Assembly: GCF_023706045.1 (NCBI RefSeq)
Contig: NZ_BQYL01000001.1
Location: forward strand, 2,338,001-2,402,000
Length of the DNA: 64,000 nucleotides
Source of the DNA: Kangiella sp. TOML190
GTDB taxonomy: Bacteria; Pseudomonadota; Gammaproteobacteria; Enterobacterales; Kangiellaceae
Direction: 5' to 3'
Part shown: piece after piece, positions 1 through 9,593 of the stretch
How the letters are laid out: each line of letters begins with the position of its first letter
Numbering within the stretch: position 1 is the stretch's first letter
Translations under genes and position numbers: made by a program
Notes under the pieces: generated by a model
The model's database searches: none
What the model was told of the DNA's origin: nothing
What the model saw: the letters and a program-made list of their open reading frames with translations, nothing else

Positions 1-820
1 TGGCAAACTAAGCACCATTATAGCCGAGCCGACGTTACTTAATGAGTTCATGGAAGCCTCTGACTCTATAGCAGAGTTATACGAAGCTCGTGAGTTTGGC
101 AAAGCCATTAAACAGATCATGGCGCTAGCTGATAAGGCCAATGCCTACATTGCTGAAAAAGAACCTTGGAAGCTGGTTAAAGACGATCAAACCAAGCAGG
201 AAGCCCATGAGGTTTGCAGCTTGGGGATCAATATGTTCAAAGTATTAGTGACTTATCTAACGCCAGTATTACCTGCCTTGGCAGAAAAAACGCAACAATT
301 TCTTAACCTGTCCAGCATGGATTGGTCAAATGCGCAGAATGTCTTAACCAATTATAAAATCAATAAATTCAAGCCAATGCTACAGCGAATTGAGATGAAA
401 ACTATCGAGAAAGTCATCGAAGCGTCAAAAGAAGATTTAGCGGCTGAAGCTGATAAAGAATCGACAAAAGCATTATCCGATCCGATAAAAGACGAAATCC
501 AGTTTGGTGATTTTGATAAAATTGATTTGCGTATCGCTAAAATTGCTAAAGCTGAGCATGTAGAAGGTGCCGATAAACTATTGAAACTTCAGCTCGACTT
601 AGGCGAAGGAGTTTTAAAGCAAGTGTTTGCCGGTATTAAATCTGCTTATAACCCAGAAGATTTAGAGGGAAAACTGACTGTGATGGTGGCTAATTTAGCG
701 CCACGCAAAATGAAATTTGGCCTATCAGAAGGTATGGTCTTGGCTGCTGGGCCTGGCGGAAGTGACTTATGGATCTTGAATCCTGATGAGGGTGCTCAAG
801 CAGGTATGCGGGTAAAATAA
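1..820 (+). CDS. metG: Methionine--tRNA ligase, C-terminal part (5' end outside window)
   Basis: The frame is open from base 2 with no stop, so the window starts inside the gene; the ATG at 50 is internal. About 272 residues are visible. The first part (motifs such as [11 protein letters not shown] and the helical [12 protein letters not shown] stretch) is the anticodon-binding helical domain of class I methionyl-tRNA synthetase. The last ~105 residues form the EMAPII/Trbp111-like tRNA-binding domain ([31 protein letters not shown]), which dimerises the long bacterial enzyme. It charges tRNA-Met in the cytoplasm. A metG gene upstream of an rnf cluster is also known from Pseudomonas-type genomes. 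Identification is secure; the N-terminal catalytic half cannot be checked here. Confidence 0.96.
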   Translation, partial: GKLSTIIAEPTLLNEFMEASDSIAELYEAREFGKAIKQIMALADKANAYIAEKEPWKLVKDDQTKQEAHEVCSLGINMFKVLVTYLTPVLPALAEKTQQFLNLSSMDWSNAQNVLTNYKINKFKPMLQRIEMKTIEKVIEASKEDLAAEADKESTKALSDPIKDEIQFGDFDKIDLRIAKIAKAEHVEGADKLLKLQLDLGEGVLKQVFAGIKSAYNPEDLEGKLTVMVANLAPRKMKFGLSEGMVLAAGPGGSDLWILNPDEGAQAGMRVK

Positions 821-838
821 CGAGAGAAACCAAAAACT

Positions 839-1363
839 ATGACAGCTGTGACAACAATACAAACTCCTGCCGAAGAAAGCTTAGAAGTTATCGAACAGGT
901 TCCTGAAATTATCCATACGTTTAAAAACTATGGTTTGACCTGGCTGGTATATGCCGCTCTTACTTTTTTAATGGTCGGGATTCTTTGGTATGCCATTCGA
1001 AATTGGCACTTCTTGATTAAATGGTTATTTGCTTCGGTTATTTTTGCTGGCGCTTTAACCCCTACCCACCCTAGCGAATATGCCACTACCTATTCGCCTT
1101 TGATCCTAAGTTCCATGGTGGAATTGTTCGATGGCAATCAAGCCACTTTTATGGCCGATATTAAGACCATTGCGCTTTATTGGGCTATACTCTTCGCGGC
1201 TGGTATTGTTATTTGGTTTGGTATCAGACGCTTTAAAGCGCAAAGCGAAAATGGCCGTAAAGAAAAACAACCAATGGATACCGAAGCCGTTATGGCAACG
1301 CCAGTAGATAGCCATTCAAGAATCGATCCGAAAGTCAATGAAGCGACTGCGGATAAAGACTAG
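839..1363 (+). CDS. Small membrane protein of unknown function
   Basis: This is a 174-residue protein that I do not recognise as a named family. Two or three hydrophobic segments are visible: about residues 33-53, 58-72 and 111-128, the last followed by a basic stretch (FGIRRFKAQ). A charged, probably cytoplasmic tail of about 45 residues follows. It begins 18 bases after metG on the same strand and may be co-transcribed with it. There is a purine-rich GAGAG sequence about 15 bases upstream of the ATG, so the ribosome-binding site is weak. The coding frame is uninterrupted and it sits in a natural gap between metG and the convergent ggt, which supports it being real. An inner-membrane location is inferred only from hydrophobicity. 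Confidence 0.75.
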   Translation: MTAVTTIQTPAEESLEVIEQVPEIIHTFKNYGLTWLVYAALTFLMVGILWYAIRNWHFLIKWLFASVIFAGALTPTHPSEYATTYSPLILSSMVELFDGNQATFMADIKTIALYWAILFAAGIVIWFGIRRFKAQSENGRKEKQPMDTEAVMATPVDSHSRIDPKVNEATADKD

Positions 1364-1388
1364 CCAAACGACTAAACTAAAAACTAGC

Positions 1389-1413
1389 AGCACTAGCTTG
1401 ATAACCTAGTGCT
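1389..1413. terminator. Possible hairpin between convergent genes
   Basis: An 8-bp perfect inverted repeat (AGCACTAG / CTAGTGCT, 9-base loop) lies between the convergent membrane-protein gene and ggt. No good T-run follows on either strand, so it is at best a weak bidirectional terminator. Confidence 0.3.
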
Positions 1414-1434
1414 AACTCCCCTTTCATAAGAAAC

Positions 1435-3153
1435 TTAATAACCAGCGGCTTCAGCATTTGGACGACGCGGATCTGCCGAGCCGTAAATGTAATCACCCAC
1501 TTGTATCGATTGGGTCGAGCCCATAGTGCTTGAAGGATACAGCTTGTGGCCTTTTTGCTTTAGAAGCTCCAAGCTATCGGCATTAATTGCAGGTTCAACA
1601 AACAATCTATCCGGCAGCCATTGATGATGAATACGCGCGGTATGAGTCGCCTCAGCAACATTCATACCGTGATCAACCAAATTAACAACCATTTGCAACA
1701 CCGTAGTAATAATGCGACTACCACCAGGGCTGCCAGTAACCAGCTTTAACTGACCATCTTTAAATAACATAGTTGGCGTCATGGAGCTTAATGGACGTTT
1801 TTTTGCTTCAATGGCATTCGCTTCACCGCCAATCAAACCATAACCATTGGGCGTGCCAGGTTTGGCAGAAAAATCATCCATCTCATTGTTCAATAAAATT
1901 CCGGTGCCTTCGACAACAATTCCGGAGCCGTAGGAAAAGTTAAGGGTATAGGTATTGGCAACGGCATTACCCCATTGATCCACTACCGAAAAATGGGTGG
2001 TGTCAGGGCTTTCATAGCGTGGCGCGATCCCAGGTGCGATTTCTTCGGATGCCGTGGTTTTTTCAAGGTTTACTTTTTTCGCTAAATGCTTGGCGTAGTC
2101 TTTGCTTATCAACCAATCCATTGGTACATCATAAAAATCCGTATCGCCAAGATGTTTGCTGCGATCGGCATAAGCTAACTTCATCGCTTCTACCAGCAGA
2201 TGAATGCTTTTAGCGGTATTGACACCAAACTCTTGAACCGGAAACTGCTCTAAAATATTGAGCATCTGAATTAAATGAATCCCGCCCGAACTTGAAGGCG
2301 GCATAGTGACCACTTCAAAGTCACGGTAAGTTCCAGTCACAGGCTGACGCTCAATCGGTTGGTAATTGGCTAAATCTTGCAGACTAATAATTCCGCCATT
2401 GGCTTTCATGTCGGCGACAATTTTTTTAGCAATAGCGCCTTGATAAAAAGCTTTTTTACCCTCTTTTTGTAACTGCTTTAAAGACCAAGCTAAATCCACT
2501 TGTTTTAAAGTTTCACCTGCTTGATAGCTGCTACCATCTTTTTTATAAAATGCTTTTCGAGTAGCGGCCAATTGTAGACGCGTACGACGACGCTCTAAGT
2601 TATTAGCCAAATCCCAAGTCACAATAAAGCCTTGCTCAGCTAAATCAATCGCTGGCTGAATCAATTCCGACCACTTCATAGTACCGTATTTTTTTAAAGC
2701 TAGATCCAAGCCAGCAACGGTTCCAGGAACCCCTGCAGACAAATGACTAAAACGGGCTTTTTTATTATCCACATTGCCATCGGCATCTAAAAATAAATCG
2801 CGGTGAGCTTTTAAAGGTGCCATTTCGCGGTAATCGATCGCTACTACCTTATCTTCCGCTTTAAGATACACCAGCATAAAACCGCCGCCGCCAAGATTTC
2901 CGGCACGCGGCAACACCACCGCCAAAGCCAAACCTGTCGCTACAGCTGCATCTACGGCGTTACCACCCTTAGCTAAAATATCGCGACCAACACGACTGGC
3001 AATGTAGTGCTGCGACACCACCATACCTTTTTCAGCCACCACCGGATGATGCATGCTCTTGTAATCAATGATACTGGGAGCTGGTTTTTCTTTGGCGATG
3101 ACACCAAAGCTAAAAACTGATAAGGCTATTAACCCTGACAAGATAGCTTTCAC
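1435..3153 (-). CDS. ggt: Gamma-glutamyltransferase (glutathione hydrolase), periplasmic
   Basis: A 572-residue Ntn-hydrolase-type enzyme that removes or transfers the gamma-glutamyl group of glutathione. The first ~20 residues are a signal peptide (basic MK start, hydrophobic LSGLIALSVFSFG). The autocleavage/nucleophile threonine lies in SPDTTHFSVVD near residue 385, just before the small-subunit motifs (ILLNNEMDDFS, GSPGGSRIITTVLQ) and the family-typical C-terminus (ADPRRPNAEAAGY). Length and order of large and small subunit regions fit the family. Translation appears to start at a GTG whose GTGA overlaps the stop of the upstream sulfurylase gene by 4 bases, so the two are translationally coupled. 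The pairing with a sulfate-activation gene suggests a sulfur/glutathione connection, which is inference. Confidence 0.95.
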   Translation of the reverse strand: MKAILSGLIALSVFSFGVIAKEKPAPSIIDYKSMHHPVVAEKGMVVSQHYIASRVGRDILAKGGNAVDAAVATGLALAVVLPRAGNLGGGGFMLVYLKAEDKVVAIDYREMAPLKAHRDLFLDADGNVDNKKARFSHLSAGVPGTVAGLDLALKKYGTMKWSELIQPAIDLAEQGFIVTWDLANNLERRRTRLQLAATRKAFYKKDGSSYQAGETLKQVDLAWSLKQLQKEGKKAFYQGAIAKKIVADMKANGGIISLQDLANYQPIERQPVTGTYRDFEVVTMPPSSSGGIHLIQMLNILEQFPVQEFGVNTAKSIHLLVEAMKLAYADRSKHLGDTDFYDVPMDWLISKDYAKHLAKKVNLEKTTASEEIAPGIAPRYESPDTTHFSVVDQWGNAVANTYTLNFSYGSGIVVEGTGILLNNEMDDFSAKPGTPNGYGLIGGEANAIEAKKRPLSSMTPTMLFKDGQLKLVTGSPGGSRIITTVLQMVVNLVDHGMNVAEATHTARIHHQWLPDRLFVEPAINADSLELLKQKGHKLYPSSTMGSTQSIQVGDYIYGSADPRRPNAEAAGY

Positions 3154-4859
3154 TTGATATATCCTAATTGTTCCAATTTTAAAATAATTTGCTGAGCGGC
3201 CAGATCGGCAGAGACTTCCTGAGTATCGATATTAAGATCTGGTGATACTGGTAACTCGTAGGGGTCATCAATTCCAGTAAATTCTTTGATTAAACCCTTA
3301 CGAGCTTTTGCATACAAGCCTTTACGATCACGTGCTTCGCAAACCTCTAACGAAGTCGAAACGTAAACTTCGATAAAACCACCGAGTGGTGAAATCATCT
3401 GTTTAACTTTACGCCGAGTAATTTTATAAGGCGCTATCGGTGCACAAATTGCAATACCACCATTCTTGGTAATTTCAGAAGCGACGAAACCAATTCGCTC
3501 AATATTTAAATTTCTATGCTCTTTTGAGAAGCCCAATTCGCTAGATAAATTCTTACGAACTATATCCCCATCGAGTAAGGTTACTGGTCGCTCACCTAAT
3601 TCAAGCAGTTTAATCATAAGGGCATTGGCAATGGTCGACTTACCAGAGCCAGAGAGTCCTGTAAAAAACACGGTAAAGCCTTGCTTATCTTTAGACGGTC
3701 TATTTTTACGAAGCTCTTCAATCACTTCGGGAAAAGAAAACCAATCAGGAATGGCCAACCCTTCTTTAAGTCGCCGTCTTAATTCGGTTCCAGAAATATC
3801 CAGAACCGTCATATTCGAACTGATTTCATCAATAGGCATAAACTGTGCTTTTTCTTGCACATAGGCCATTTCCTTAAATGGTACCATTTGAATTCCCAGA
3901 GTGCTTTGGTACTGCAGCATAAGATCTTGGGCTTCATAAGCTCCATAAAAAGGTTTGCCATTACTATCATTTCCAGGCCCAGCATGATCGCGACCTATAA
4001 TAATATGGCTACAGCCATAATTTTTTCGAATAATCGCGTGTAAAAGAGCTTCTTTTGGTCCCGCCATGCGCATCGCTAAGGGTAACAAGCTTAAGCATGT
4101 CGTTTGCTCAGGGAAGTATGGTAAAACTTTTTCGTAACACCGGACGCGTGAAAAATGATCGATATCGCCCGACTTAGTCATACCCACTACAGGCTGAATT
4201 AGTAGATTAGCTTGGTTATCTTTGGCTGCTCGAAAAGTCAGCTCTTGATGGGCTTTATGAATAGGATTACGAGTTTGAAAAGCCACGACTTTATTCCAAC
4301 CCAACCTATGAAATTTTTGTCTTAGTTCGAATGGCGTATCGCGTAGCGCTTGGTAATCGTAATGATTAGGAAGCTCGATCCCAACTAGCTTCCCTCCTAA
4401 ATAGACTTTTCCAGCTTGGTTAAATAAGTAATCCACCCCTGGATGAGTGTCGTCTGTGGTAACGTAGACTTGCCTAGCTTCTAATGCCTTATCCGCCAGC
4501 CATTTATCTTCAACCGTTAATATTGCGACTAATAAACCTTCTCTGTCGCGAAGCGCTACTTCATCCTCTAGTTGTATCTGATCAGCCAGCTTTTGAGGAA
4601 TGTCTAAGGTTATAGGGATAGGCCATAACAAACCATCGGTTAAAGTTCCATGCTCTAGAACGCTTTGGTATTGCTTATGATTCATAAAGCCTTGCAGTGG
4701 AGAAAAAGCACCATTAAGCAACAACTCTAAATCACACTCTTGGCGCAAGTTTAAATCTATCGATAATAAATCATTCGCTTTTTCGCGCAAAAAGTCTGTC
4801 TGCTGAGAATCAACTAAGTTGACTAATTCACCACCATAGGGTGGGTTAAGTGTGGTCAT
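3150..4859 (-). CDS. Bifunctional sulfate adenylyltransferase / adenylylsulfate kinase
   Basis: A 569-residue fusion. Residues 1 to ~385 are ATP sulfurylase of the monomeric Sat type, with the QTRNPIHKAHQEL (HxxH) and GRDHAGPGND nucleotide-binding motifs. Residues ~395-569 are APS kinase (CysC), with the P-loop TGLSGSGKST and the DGD and PIAPY motifs. It converts sulfate to APS and then PAPS in the cytoplasm. Many gammaproteobacteria use the heterodimeric CysND instead, so the fused Sat-CysC is a distinctive form. It is followed with a 4-base overlap by ggt. A sulfotransferase was not found in the window, so PAPS here probably serves assimilation. The start ATG at 4859 gives a normal N-terminus for the family. 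Confidence 0.93.
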   Translation of the reverse strand: MTTLNPPYGGELVNLVDSQQTDFLREKANDLLSIDLNLRQECDLELLLNGAFSPLQGFMNHKQYQSVLEHGTLTDGLLWPIPITLDIPQKLADQIQLEDEVALRDREGLLVAILTVEDKWLADKALEARQVYVTTDDTHPGVDYLFNQAGKVYLGGKLVGIELPNHYDYQALRDTPFELRQKFHRLGWNKVVAFQTRNPIHKAHQELTFRAAKDNQANLLIQPVVGMTKSGDIDHFSRVRCYEKVLPYFPEQTTCLSLLPLAMRMAGPKEALLHAIIRKNYGCSHIIIGRDHAGPGNDSNGKPFYGAYEAQDLMLQYQSTLGIQMVPFKEMAYVQEKAQFMPIDEISSNMTVLDISGTELRRRLKEGLAIPDWFSFPEVIEELRKNRPSKDKQGFTVFFTGLSGSGKSTIANALMIKLLELGERPVTLLDGDIVRKNLSSELGFSKEHRNLNIERIGFVASEITKNGGIAICAPIAPYKITRRKVKQMISPLGGFIEVYVSTSLEVCEARDRKGLYAKARKGLIKEFTGIDDPYELPVSPDLNIDTQEVSADLAAQQIILKLEQLGYIK

Positions 4860-4974
4860 TGATAATCTAACAACGCTATAAATACCTATTAAGTGAATTG
4901 AATAGTAACAAGAATCAGTTGATATCCCAACTCATTTAATCTTTGCCTAAGATTTTTGATTTTTCGGCAAGGTG

Positions 4975-5003
4975 TTGTTTCACCAAGCCCAATCAAGCAT
5001 AAT
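4975..5003 (+). promoter_or_regulatory. Candidate sigma-70 promoter of the rnf operon
   Basis: TTGTTT (4975-4980), a 17-base spacer, and CATAAT (4998-5003) lie about 70 bases upstream of rsxA in the 210-base gap after the divergent sulfurylase gene. The match is decent but unproven. Confidence 0.45.
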
Positions 5004-5069
5004 ATGCGCAAGCAGCAAGATTAACTCTCTTTAAACGAAAATCCTTTTAAAACAAGGCTTTGGAGCTCC

Positions 5070-5651
5070 ATGGGCGATTACCTTTTACTCTTTATTGGCA
5101 CAGTTTTGGTCAATAATTTCGTATTAGTGAAATTTTTAGGCCTTTGCCCTTTTATGGGCGTTTCTGGCAAATTAGAAACCGCCATTGGTATGTCGGTAGC
5201 GACCACCTTTGTCCTAACCTTGGCTTCTGCTTTAAGTTATATCGTCAACACTTATATTCTAGCGCCATTGGGGATGGAGTATTTGCAAACCCTATCCTTT
5301 ATTTTGGTGATAGCGGTTATGGTGCAATTAACCGAAATGGTGATCCATAAAACTAGCCCTATGCTATATCGACTTTTAGGCATTTTCCTTCCGCTTATCA
5401 CGACTAACTGTGCCGTTCTCGGAGTTGCTTTATTGAATGTCAACGAACAACACAGTTTTCTGGAGTCTTTGATTTACGGCTTTGGCGCTGCGGTTGGCTT
5501 TTCCTTAGTGTTAGTATTATTCGCTGCCATGCGTGAACGACTTGCCGCTGCGGATGTGCCGCTACCTTTTAAAGGTGCCTCAATTGCCATGATCACTGCT
5601 GGCTTGATGTCGCTGGCCTTTATGGGCTTTTCTGGCTTGGTTAAGTTATAG
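5070..5651 (+). CDS. rsxA: Rnf electron transport complex subunit A
   Basis: A 193-residue integral membrane subunit with about six hydrophobic helices. It carries the paired-subunit signature [18 protein letters not shown] near the N-terminus and the mid-protein [13 protein letters not shown] motif, each with a cysteine of the intramembrane iron-sulfur centre shared with subunit E. It is part of the Rnf/Rsx complex, which couples ferredoxin:NAD+ electron transfer to ion movement across the inner membrane and, in E. coli, helps reset SoxR. GGAG precedes the ATG at 5070. It is the first gene of rsxABCDGE-nth, with small gaps or overlaps throughout. Confidence 0.97.
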   Translation: MGDYLLLFIGTVLVNNFVLVKFLGLCPFMGVSGKLETAIGMSVATTFVLTLASALSYIVNTYILAPLGMEYLQTLSFILVIAVMVQLTEMVIHKTSPMLYRLLGIFLPLITTNCAVLGVALLNVNEQHSFLESLIYGFGAAVGFSLVLVLFAAMRERLAAADVPLPFKGASIAMITAGLMSLAFMGFSGLVKL

Positions 5652-5662
5652 GCCTGTTGACT

Positions 5663-6235
5663 ATGGACTTGATTAGCGCCGTTATTATCATCGCAGTTTT
5701 GGCTCTTGTTTTTGGCGCTATTTTGGGCTTTGCTGCAGTAAAATTTAAGGTCGAAGGCGATCCGATTGTCGAGCAGATCAATGAAGTCTTGCCACAAACC
5801 CAGTGCGGCCAATGTGGCTACCCTGGTTGCAAACCCTACGCCGAAGCGATTGCCAATGGCGATGAGATCAATAAATGCCCACCTGGTGGCGAAGCTGGGG
5901 TGAAAGCCTTGGCTGACTTGCTGGGTCGCGAAGTGATCCCGCTGGATGAAGAAAGAGGCGAAGAAAAGCCGCCAAGAGTAGCTTATATTCGAGAGGATGA
6001 ATGTATTGGTTGTACTAAATGCATTCAAGCTTGCCCAGTCGATGCCATTCTAGGTGCGCCAAAATTGATGCATACGGTTATTGTTGATGAATGTACTGGC
6101 TGCGATTTATGTGTTGAACCTTGTCCGGTCGATTGCATTGATATGCTAGAAGTTCCGAAAACCGTTGCCAACTGGAAGTGGCAACAGCCTCAGCTACGCC
6201 ACGAAAATTTAATTCCTGTTAAGGAGTTAAACTAA
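5663..6235 (+). CDS. rsxB: Rnf complex ferredoxin-like subunit B
   Basis: A 190-residue subunit with an N-terminal membrane anchor (about residues 5-25), a CxxCGYPGC 4Fe-4S domain (CGQCGYPGC at about residue 48) and two further 4Fe-4S ferredoxin motifs ([12 protein letters not shown] and [12 protein letters not shown]). It receives or donates electrons on the cytoplasmic face of the Rnf complex. I chose the ATG at 5663 over an in-frame TTG at 5657 because the resulting N-terminus ([10 protein letters not shown]) matches the usual RnfB start just ahead of the membrane helix. Its stop overlaps the rsxC start by one base (TAATG), with AAGGAG upstream of that junction. Confidence 0.96.
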   Translation: MDLISAVIIIAVLALVFGAILGFAAVKFKVEGDPIVEQINEVLPQTQCGQCGYPGCKPYAEAIANGDEINKCPPGGEAGVKALADLLGREVIPLDEERGEEKPPRVAYIREDECIGCTKCIQACPVDAILGAPKLMHTVIVDECTGCDLCVEPCPVDCIDMLEVPKTVANWKWQQPQLRHENLIPVKELN

Positions 6236-7881
6236 TGGAAAAAGATCTTATAGAAAGAAGCAACTATAGCTCTGAAATTCCGGTTTACCAGATCCCTGGA
6301 GGGGTCCACCCGACGGAACACAAAACCCAATCCAATTCGCAAGCCATCGCCAAGCTACCCTTAGCCGATGAGCTGGTGATTAACTTAAAGGGGCAAGCTG
6401 GGAATCGTACCCTTCCGGTAGTTGCAATCGGTGACAAGGTACTTAAAGGTCAAGTAATCGCCGAGTCGGATGGTGTATTTAGCAGTTTTTATCATGCGCC
6501 AAGTTCTGGTTTGATTAAAGCCATCGAGCAAAGACCAATAGCCCATCCTTCGGGGCTAACTGACTTGTGCGTGGTATTAGAAACAGACGGCGCAGATAAA
6601 TGGTGCGAGCTTACTCCCGCTGGTGATCCCAGCAGCCTTTCACGGCAAGAGATCCTGAGCCGAATATTTGAAAGTGGCATAGTAGGCCTTGGCGGCGCAT
6701 CCTTTCCCAGCCATATCAAATTGCAGCGGCAACAAGGTATTGATAGCTTAATTTTAAATGCGGCTGAATGCGAACCTTACATCACTTGTGATGACCGATT
6801 GCTACAGGAACACAGCGAACAGGTGCTACTCGGCGCGAAAATTGTGGCAAGCCTTTATTCTAATAATAGCGAGCCGGGTAGTGAGCTCGGTATTATCATC
6901 GGAATTGAAGACAATAAACCCAAAGCGATTGATGCGCTTATTCAGGCTCGGGATAAACTGAAATTCCAAAATATCAAGCTAGCGGTAGTGCCCACAAAAT
7001 ACCCTAGCGGCGGTGAAAAACAGTTGATCCAATTGGTTACTGGCAAGCAAGTTCCTCAAGGCGGGCTACCTGCTGACTTAGGCATTGTGATGCATAATGT
7101 CGCTACCTGCTTCGCTATTTACGAAGCTTTCTACTTAGGCAAACCTTTAATCGATCGTCTGGTCACGCTAACTGGAGAAGTCTGCTTGAATAAAGGCAAT
7201 TACCGTATCCCTATCGGCACTCCGATTGAGCATTTACGAAAAGCTAGCCAAGTCGAATCGGAATGCACAGCCATTATGGGCGGACCTATGATGGGTTTTG
7301 AAATTCTTGATAAACAAGCAGGGATAGTCAAAGCCAGCAACTGTATCATTTTTAAATCGGCCCAAACCTTGACCCAAGCAGCCGAGTTACCTTGTATTCG
7401 TTGTGGCGCTTGTATGGATGCCTGCCCTGCTTCTTTGCTGCCACAACAGCTTTATTGGCACGCCAAAGCTGATGAGTTTGAAAAAACCGAAGACTATAAT
7501 TTATTCGACTGTATCGAATGCGGAGCTTGCGCCTACGTTTGCCCAAGTAATATACCTTTGGTGCAATATTATCGCTACGCAAAATCCAATATTCGTGATC
7601 AAAAAATTGAAAAAGCTAAATCGGACAAAGCTCGTGAGCGACATGAAGCGCGACTGGAGCGAATCGAAAGGGTCAAACGAGAAAAAGCCGAAAAACATAA
7701 AAAAGCAGCTGAAGCCAGACGTAAAGCCGCTGAAGCAGCGGGACAAACTGATGCTAAAAAAGCTGCGGTAGCCGCAGCGCTGGCTAGAGTGAACAAGAAA
7801 AAAGCTCAAGCTAGTCAAGAAACAGATGACAATACCACCAACCAAGCAACTGATAATCACTCAAAGGATGAATCCTCTTGA
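6235..7881 (+). CDS. rsxC: Rnf complex NADH/ferredoxin-binding subunit C
   Basis: A 548-residue peripheral subunit. The N-terminal region (IPGGVHPTEHK) leads into the Complex I 51-kDa-like FMN/NADH-binding fold (VGLGGASFPSHIK, AECEPYITCDDRLL), followed by a SLBB segment and two 4Fe-4S motifs (CIRCGACMDACP and CIECGACAYVCP, about residues 389-440). The last ~80 residues are a charged, Lys/Ala/Glu-rich tail of the type found in gammaproteobacterial RnfC. It handles NAD(H) in the complex. It overlaps rsxB by one base and rsxD by four, and AAGGAG gives it a strong ribosome-binding site. Confidence 0.96.
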   Translation: MEKDLIERSNYSSEIPVYQIPGGVHPTEHKTQSNSQAIAKLPLADELVINLKGQAGNRTLPVVAIGDKVLKGQVIAESDGVFSSFYHAPSSGLIKAIEQRPIAHPSGLTDLCVVLETDGADKWCELTPAGDPSSLSRQEILSRIFESGIVGLGGASFPSHIKLQRQQGIDSLILNAAECEPYITCDDRLLQEHSEQVLLGAKIVASLYSNNSEPGSELGIIIGIEDNKPKAIDALIQARDKLKFQNIKLAVVPTKYPSGGEKQLIQLVTGKQVPQGGLPADLGIVMHNVATCFAIYEAFYLGKPLIDRLVTLTGEVCLNKGNYRIPIGTPIEHLRKASQVESECTAIMGGPMMGFEILDKQAGIVKASNCIIFKSAQTLTQAAELPCIRCGACMDACPASLLPQQLYWHAKADEFEKTEDYNLFDCIECGACAYVCPSNIPLVQYYRYAKSNIRDQKIEKAKSDKARERHEARLERIERVKREKAEKHKKAAEARRKAAEAAGQTDAKKAAVAAALARVNKKKAQASQETDDNTTNQATDNHSKDESS

Positions 7882-8963
7882 ATATTTTATCTTCACCCTT
7901 TGATAAAAAACCTAATTCGGTAATCGAGTTGATGCTTTGGGTTATCGGCGCGACCCTACCCGGGTTGTTAGTGTTGGTATACTTTTTTGGGATTGGCGTT
8001 ATTGTTAATGTAATTATCGCCTCTATCACTGCCTTGGCTTGTGAAGCTCTAATCTTAAAGTTACGTAATCGCCCTGTACTACCGATTTTATTTGATGGCA
8101 GCGCTTTACTGACCGCTTGGCTAATTGGCCTAGCGCTGCCGCCCTTATTGCCTTGGTGGATGACGGTTGTGGGTACTGCTTTTGCCATAATATTTGCCAA
8201 ACACGTTTATGGCGGTTTGGGCAATAATCTTTTTAACCCCGCTATGGTGGCTTACGTTTTGCTGCTAATCTCTTTTCCAGTGCAGATGACCGCTTGGTTA
8301 CCACCTGTTGAGTTAGCGCAAAATCCCGTTGGCGTTGCGGATACCTTTGCCTATATTTTTACTGGCGCTAATCTTAGCGGTCAAGATCTCAATTACGCGC
8401 GTCTGGGGGTTGATGGTTTCACTATGGCAACACCGCTCGATCACGTAAAAACCGAATTATCCCAAGGCTTTAGAATTGCTGAGATTAATCAAAACCCTAT
8501 GCTGGCAGGATTTTCAGGGGTTGGCTGGTTTTGGGTGAACCTAGCATTTTTAGTTGGTGGCCTAGTCCTGATGATCCGAAAAGTGATTGGCTGGCAGCTC
8601 CCTGCTGGGGCCTTGCTAGGGATTTTTCTAACCTCTTTCCTATTTTACGGGATCGACACCGACCATTACCTTTCGCCATTATTTCATACCTTCGCTGGCG
8701 CCACCATGCTAGGAGCATTTTTTATTGCGACCGATCCAGTAACCGCATCCACTACTCCCAAAGGTCGCTGGATCTTTGGCTTTGGAATTGGCGCAATCAC
8801 CATTATTATTCGTACCTTTGGCGGCTATCCTGATGCAATCGCTTTTGCAGTGCTTATTATGAATATGGCTGTGCCGATGATTGACTACTACACTCGCCCT
8901 AAAGTTTACGGTCATAACAAAATTAATAGTGCCAACAAAAGTGAGGCCAAGCATGCTGAGTAA
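7878..8963 (+). CDS. rsxD: Rnf complex membrane subunit D
   Basis: A 361-residue, multi-helix membrane protein of the NqrB/RnfD family. It includes the conserved GGLGNNLFNPAMVAYVLLLISFP region and DGFTMATPLD, which occupies the position where this family carries the threonine that covalently binds FMN. Here the residues before Ala-Thr are Thr-Met rather than the (S/T)-Gly I would expect, so the flavinylation site deserves a check. The start is a TTG at 7878 whose TTGA overlaps the rsxC stop, with AAGGATG upstream. The N-terminal LSSPF aligns with other RnfD proteins, while the next in-frame ATG would cut into the first helix. It overlaps rsxG by 11 bases. Confidence 0.95.
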   Translation: MNILSSPFDKKPNSVIELMLWVIGATLPGLLVLVYFFGIGVIVNVIIASITALACEALILKLRNRPVLPILFDGSALLTAWLIGLALPPLLPWWMTVVGTAFAIIFAKHVYGGLGNNLFNPAMVAYVLLLISFPVQMTAWLPPVELAQNPVGVADTFAYIFTGANLSGQDLNYARLGVDGFTMATPLDHVKTELSQGFRIAEINQNPMLAGFSGVGWFWVNLAFLVGGLVLMIRKVIGWQLPAGALLGIFLTSFLFYGIDTDHYLSPLFHTFAGATMLGAFFIATDPVTASTTPKGRWIFGFGIGAITIIIRTFGGYPDAIAFAVLIMNMAVPMIDYYTRPKVYGHNKINSANKSEAKHAE

Positions 8964-9582
8964 AATGATCAGCAAAAATGGCTTAATCTTAGCCGGCTTT
9001 GCGGTAGTGTCTGTCGGACTAATCAGCCTGACCTACTTTATTACTCGCGATACCATCGCTGGCGAAATGAAGGCCGCTTTAGCTCGAACCTTAGATGAGT
9101 TAGTGGAGAAAGAGCGTTACAACAATGATGTGTATCATGATTGTACCTTAATTACGGACGGCGAAATGCTTGCTAGCAGTAAAGCCTTAAAGGCTTATCG
9201 AATGCGTATGCATGATCAGCCAGTGGCAATAGTATTAGAGACGATCGCGCCCAATGGCTATAGCGGAAATATTGCAATGGTCGTCGCCATCGATCAAGAT
9301 GCAACCATAGCTGGAGTTCGAGTAACCGAACACCAAGAAACGCCAGGACTTGGCGATAAAATTGAGCTGCGAAAAAGTGATTGGATTTTAAGTTTTGCTG
9401 GCAAGTCACTGAAAAATCCAAGTCTTGATAATTGGGCCGTAAAAAAAGATGGCGGTGAGTTTGATGCCTTTACCGGAGCAACCATTACTCCAAGAGCGGT
9501 CATTGCGCAAGTGGCAAAAACGCTAGCCTTTTTTGAGCGTCATAAAGACGAACTTTTTAATAATCCGCAAAATTGTCAGTGA
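8953..9582 (+). CDS. rsxG: Rnf complex flavoprotein subunit G
   Basis: A 209-residue subunit with one N-terminal transmembrane helix (about residues 9-29) and a periplasmic FMN-binding domain. The covalent-FMN motif is DAFTGATITPRAV, whose second threonine is the expected attachment residue. The reading frame extends upstream to 8881, but the ATG at 8953 gives the family-typical N-terminus (MLSKMISKNG) and only an 11-base overlap with rsxD, so I use it. It passes electrons within the Rnf complex across or along the membrane. Confidence 0.95.
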   Translation: MLSKMISKNGLILAGFAVVSVGLISLTYFITRDTIAGEMKAALARTLDELVEKERYNNDVYHDCTLITDGEMLASSKALKAYRMRMHDQPVAIVLETIAPNGYSGNIAMVVAIDQDATIAGVRVTEHQETPGLGDKIELRKSDWILSFAGKSLKNPSLDNWAVKKDGGEFDAFTGATITPRAVIAQVAKTLAFFERHKDELFNNPQNCQ

Positions 9583-9593
9583 ACTAATTAGCT

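Noticed and set aside
5474..6028. 184-codon open frame antisense to rsxA/rsxB
   Set aside because: It lies opposite two unmistakable Rnf genes and its product has no recognisable features; it is a shadow of their codon structure.
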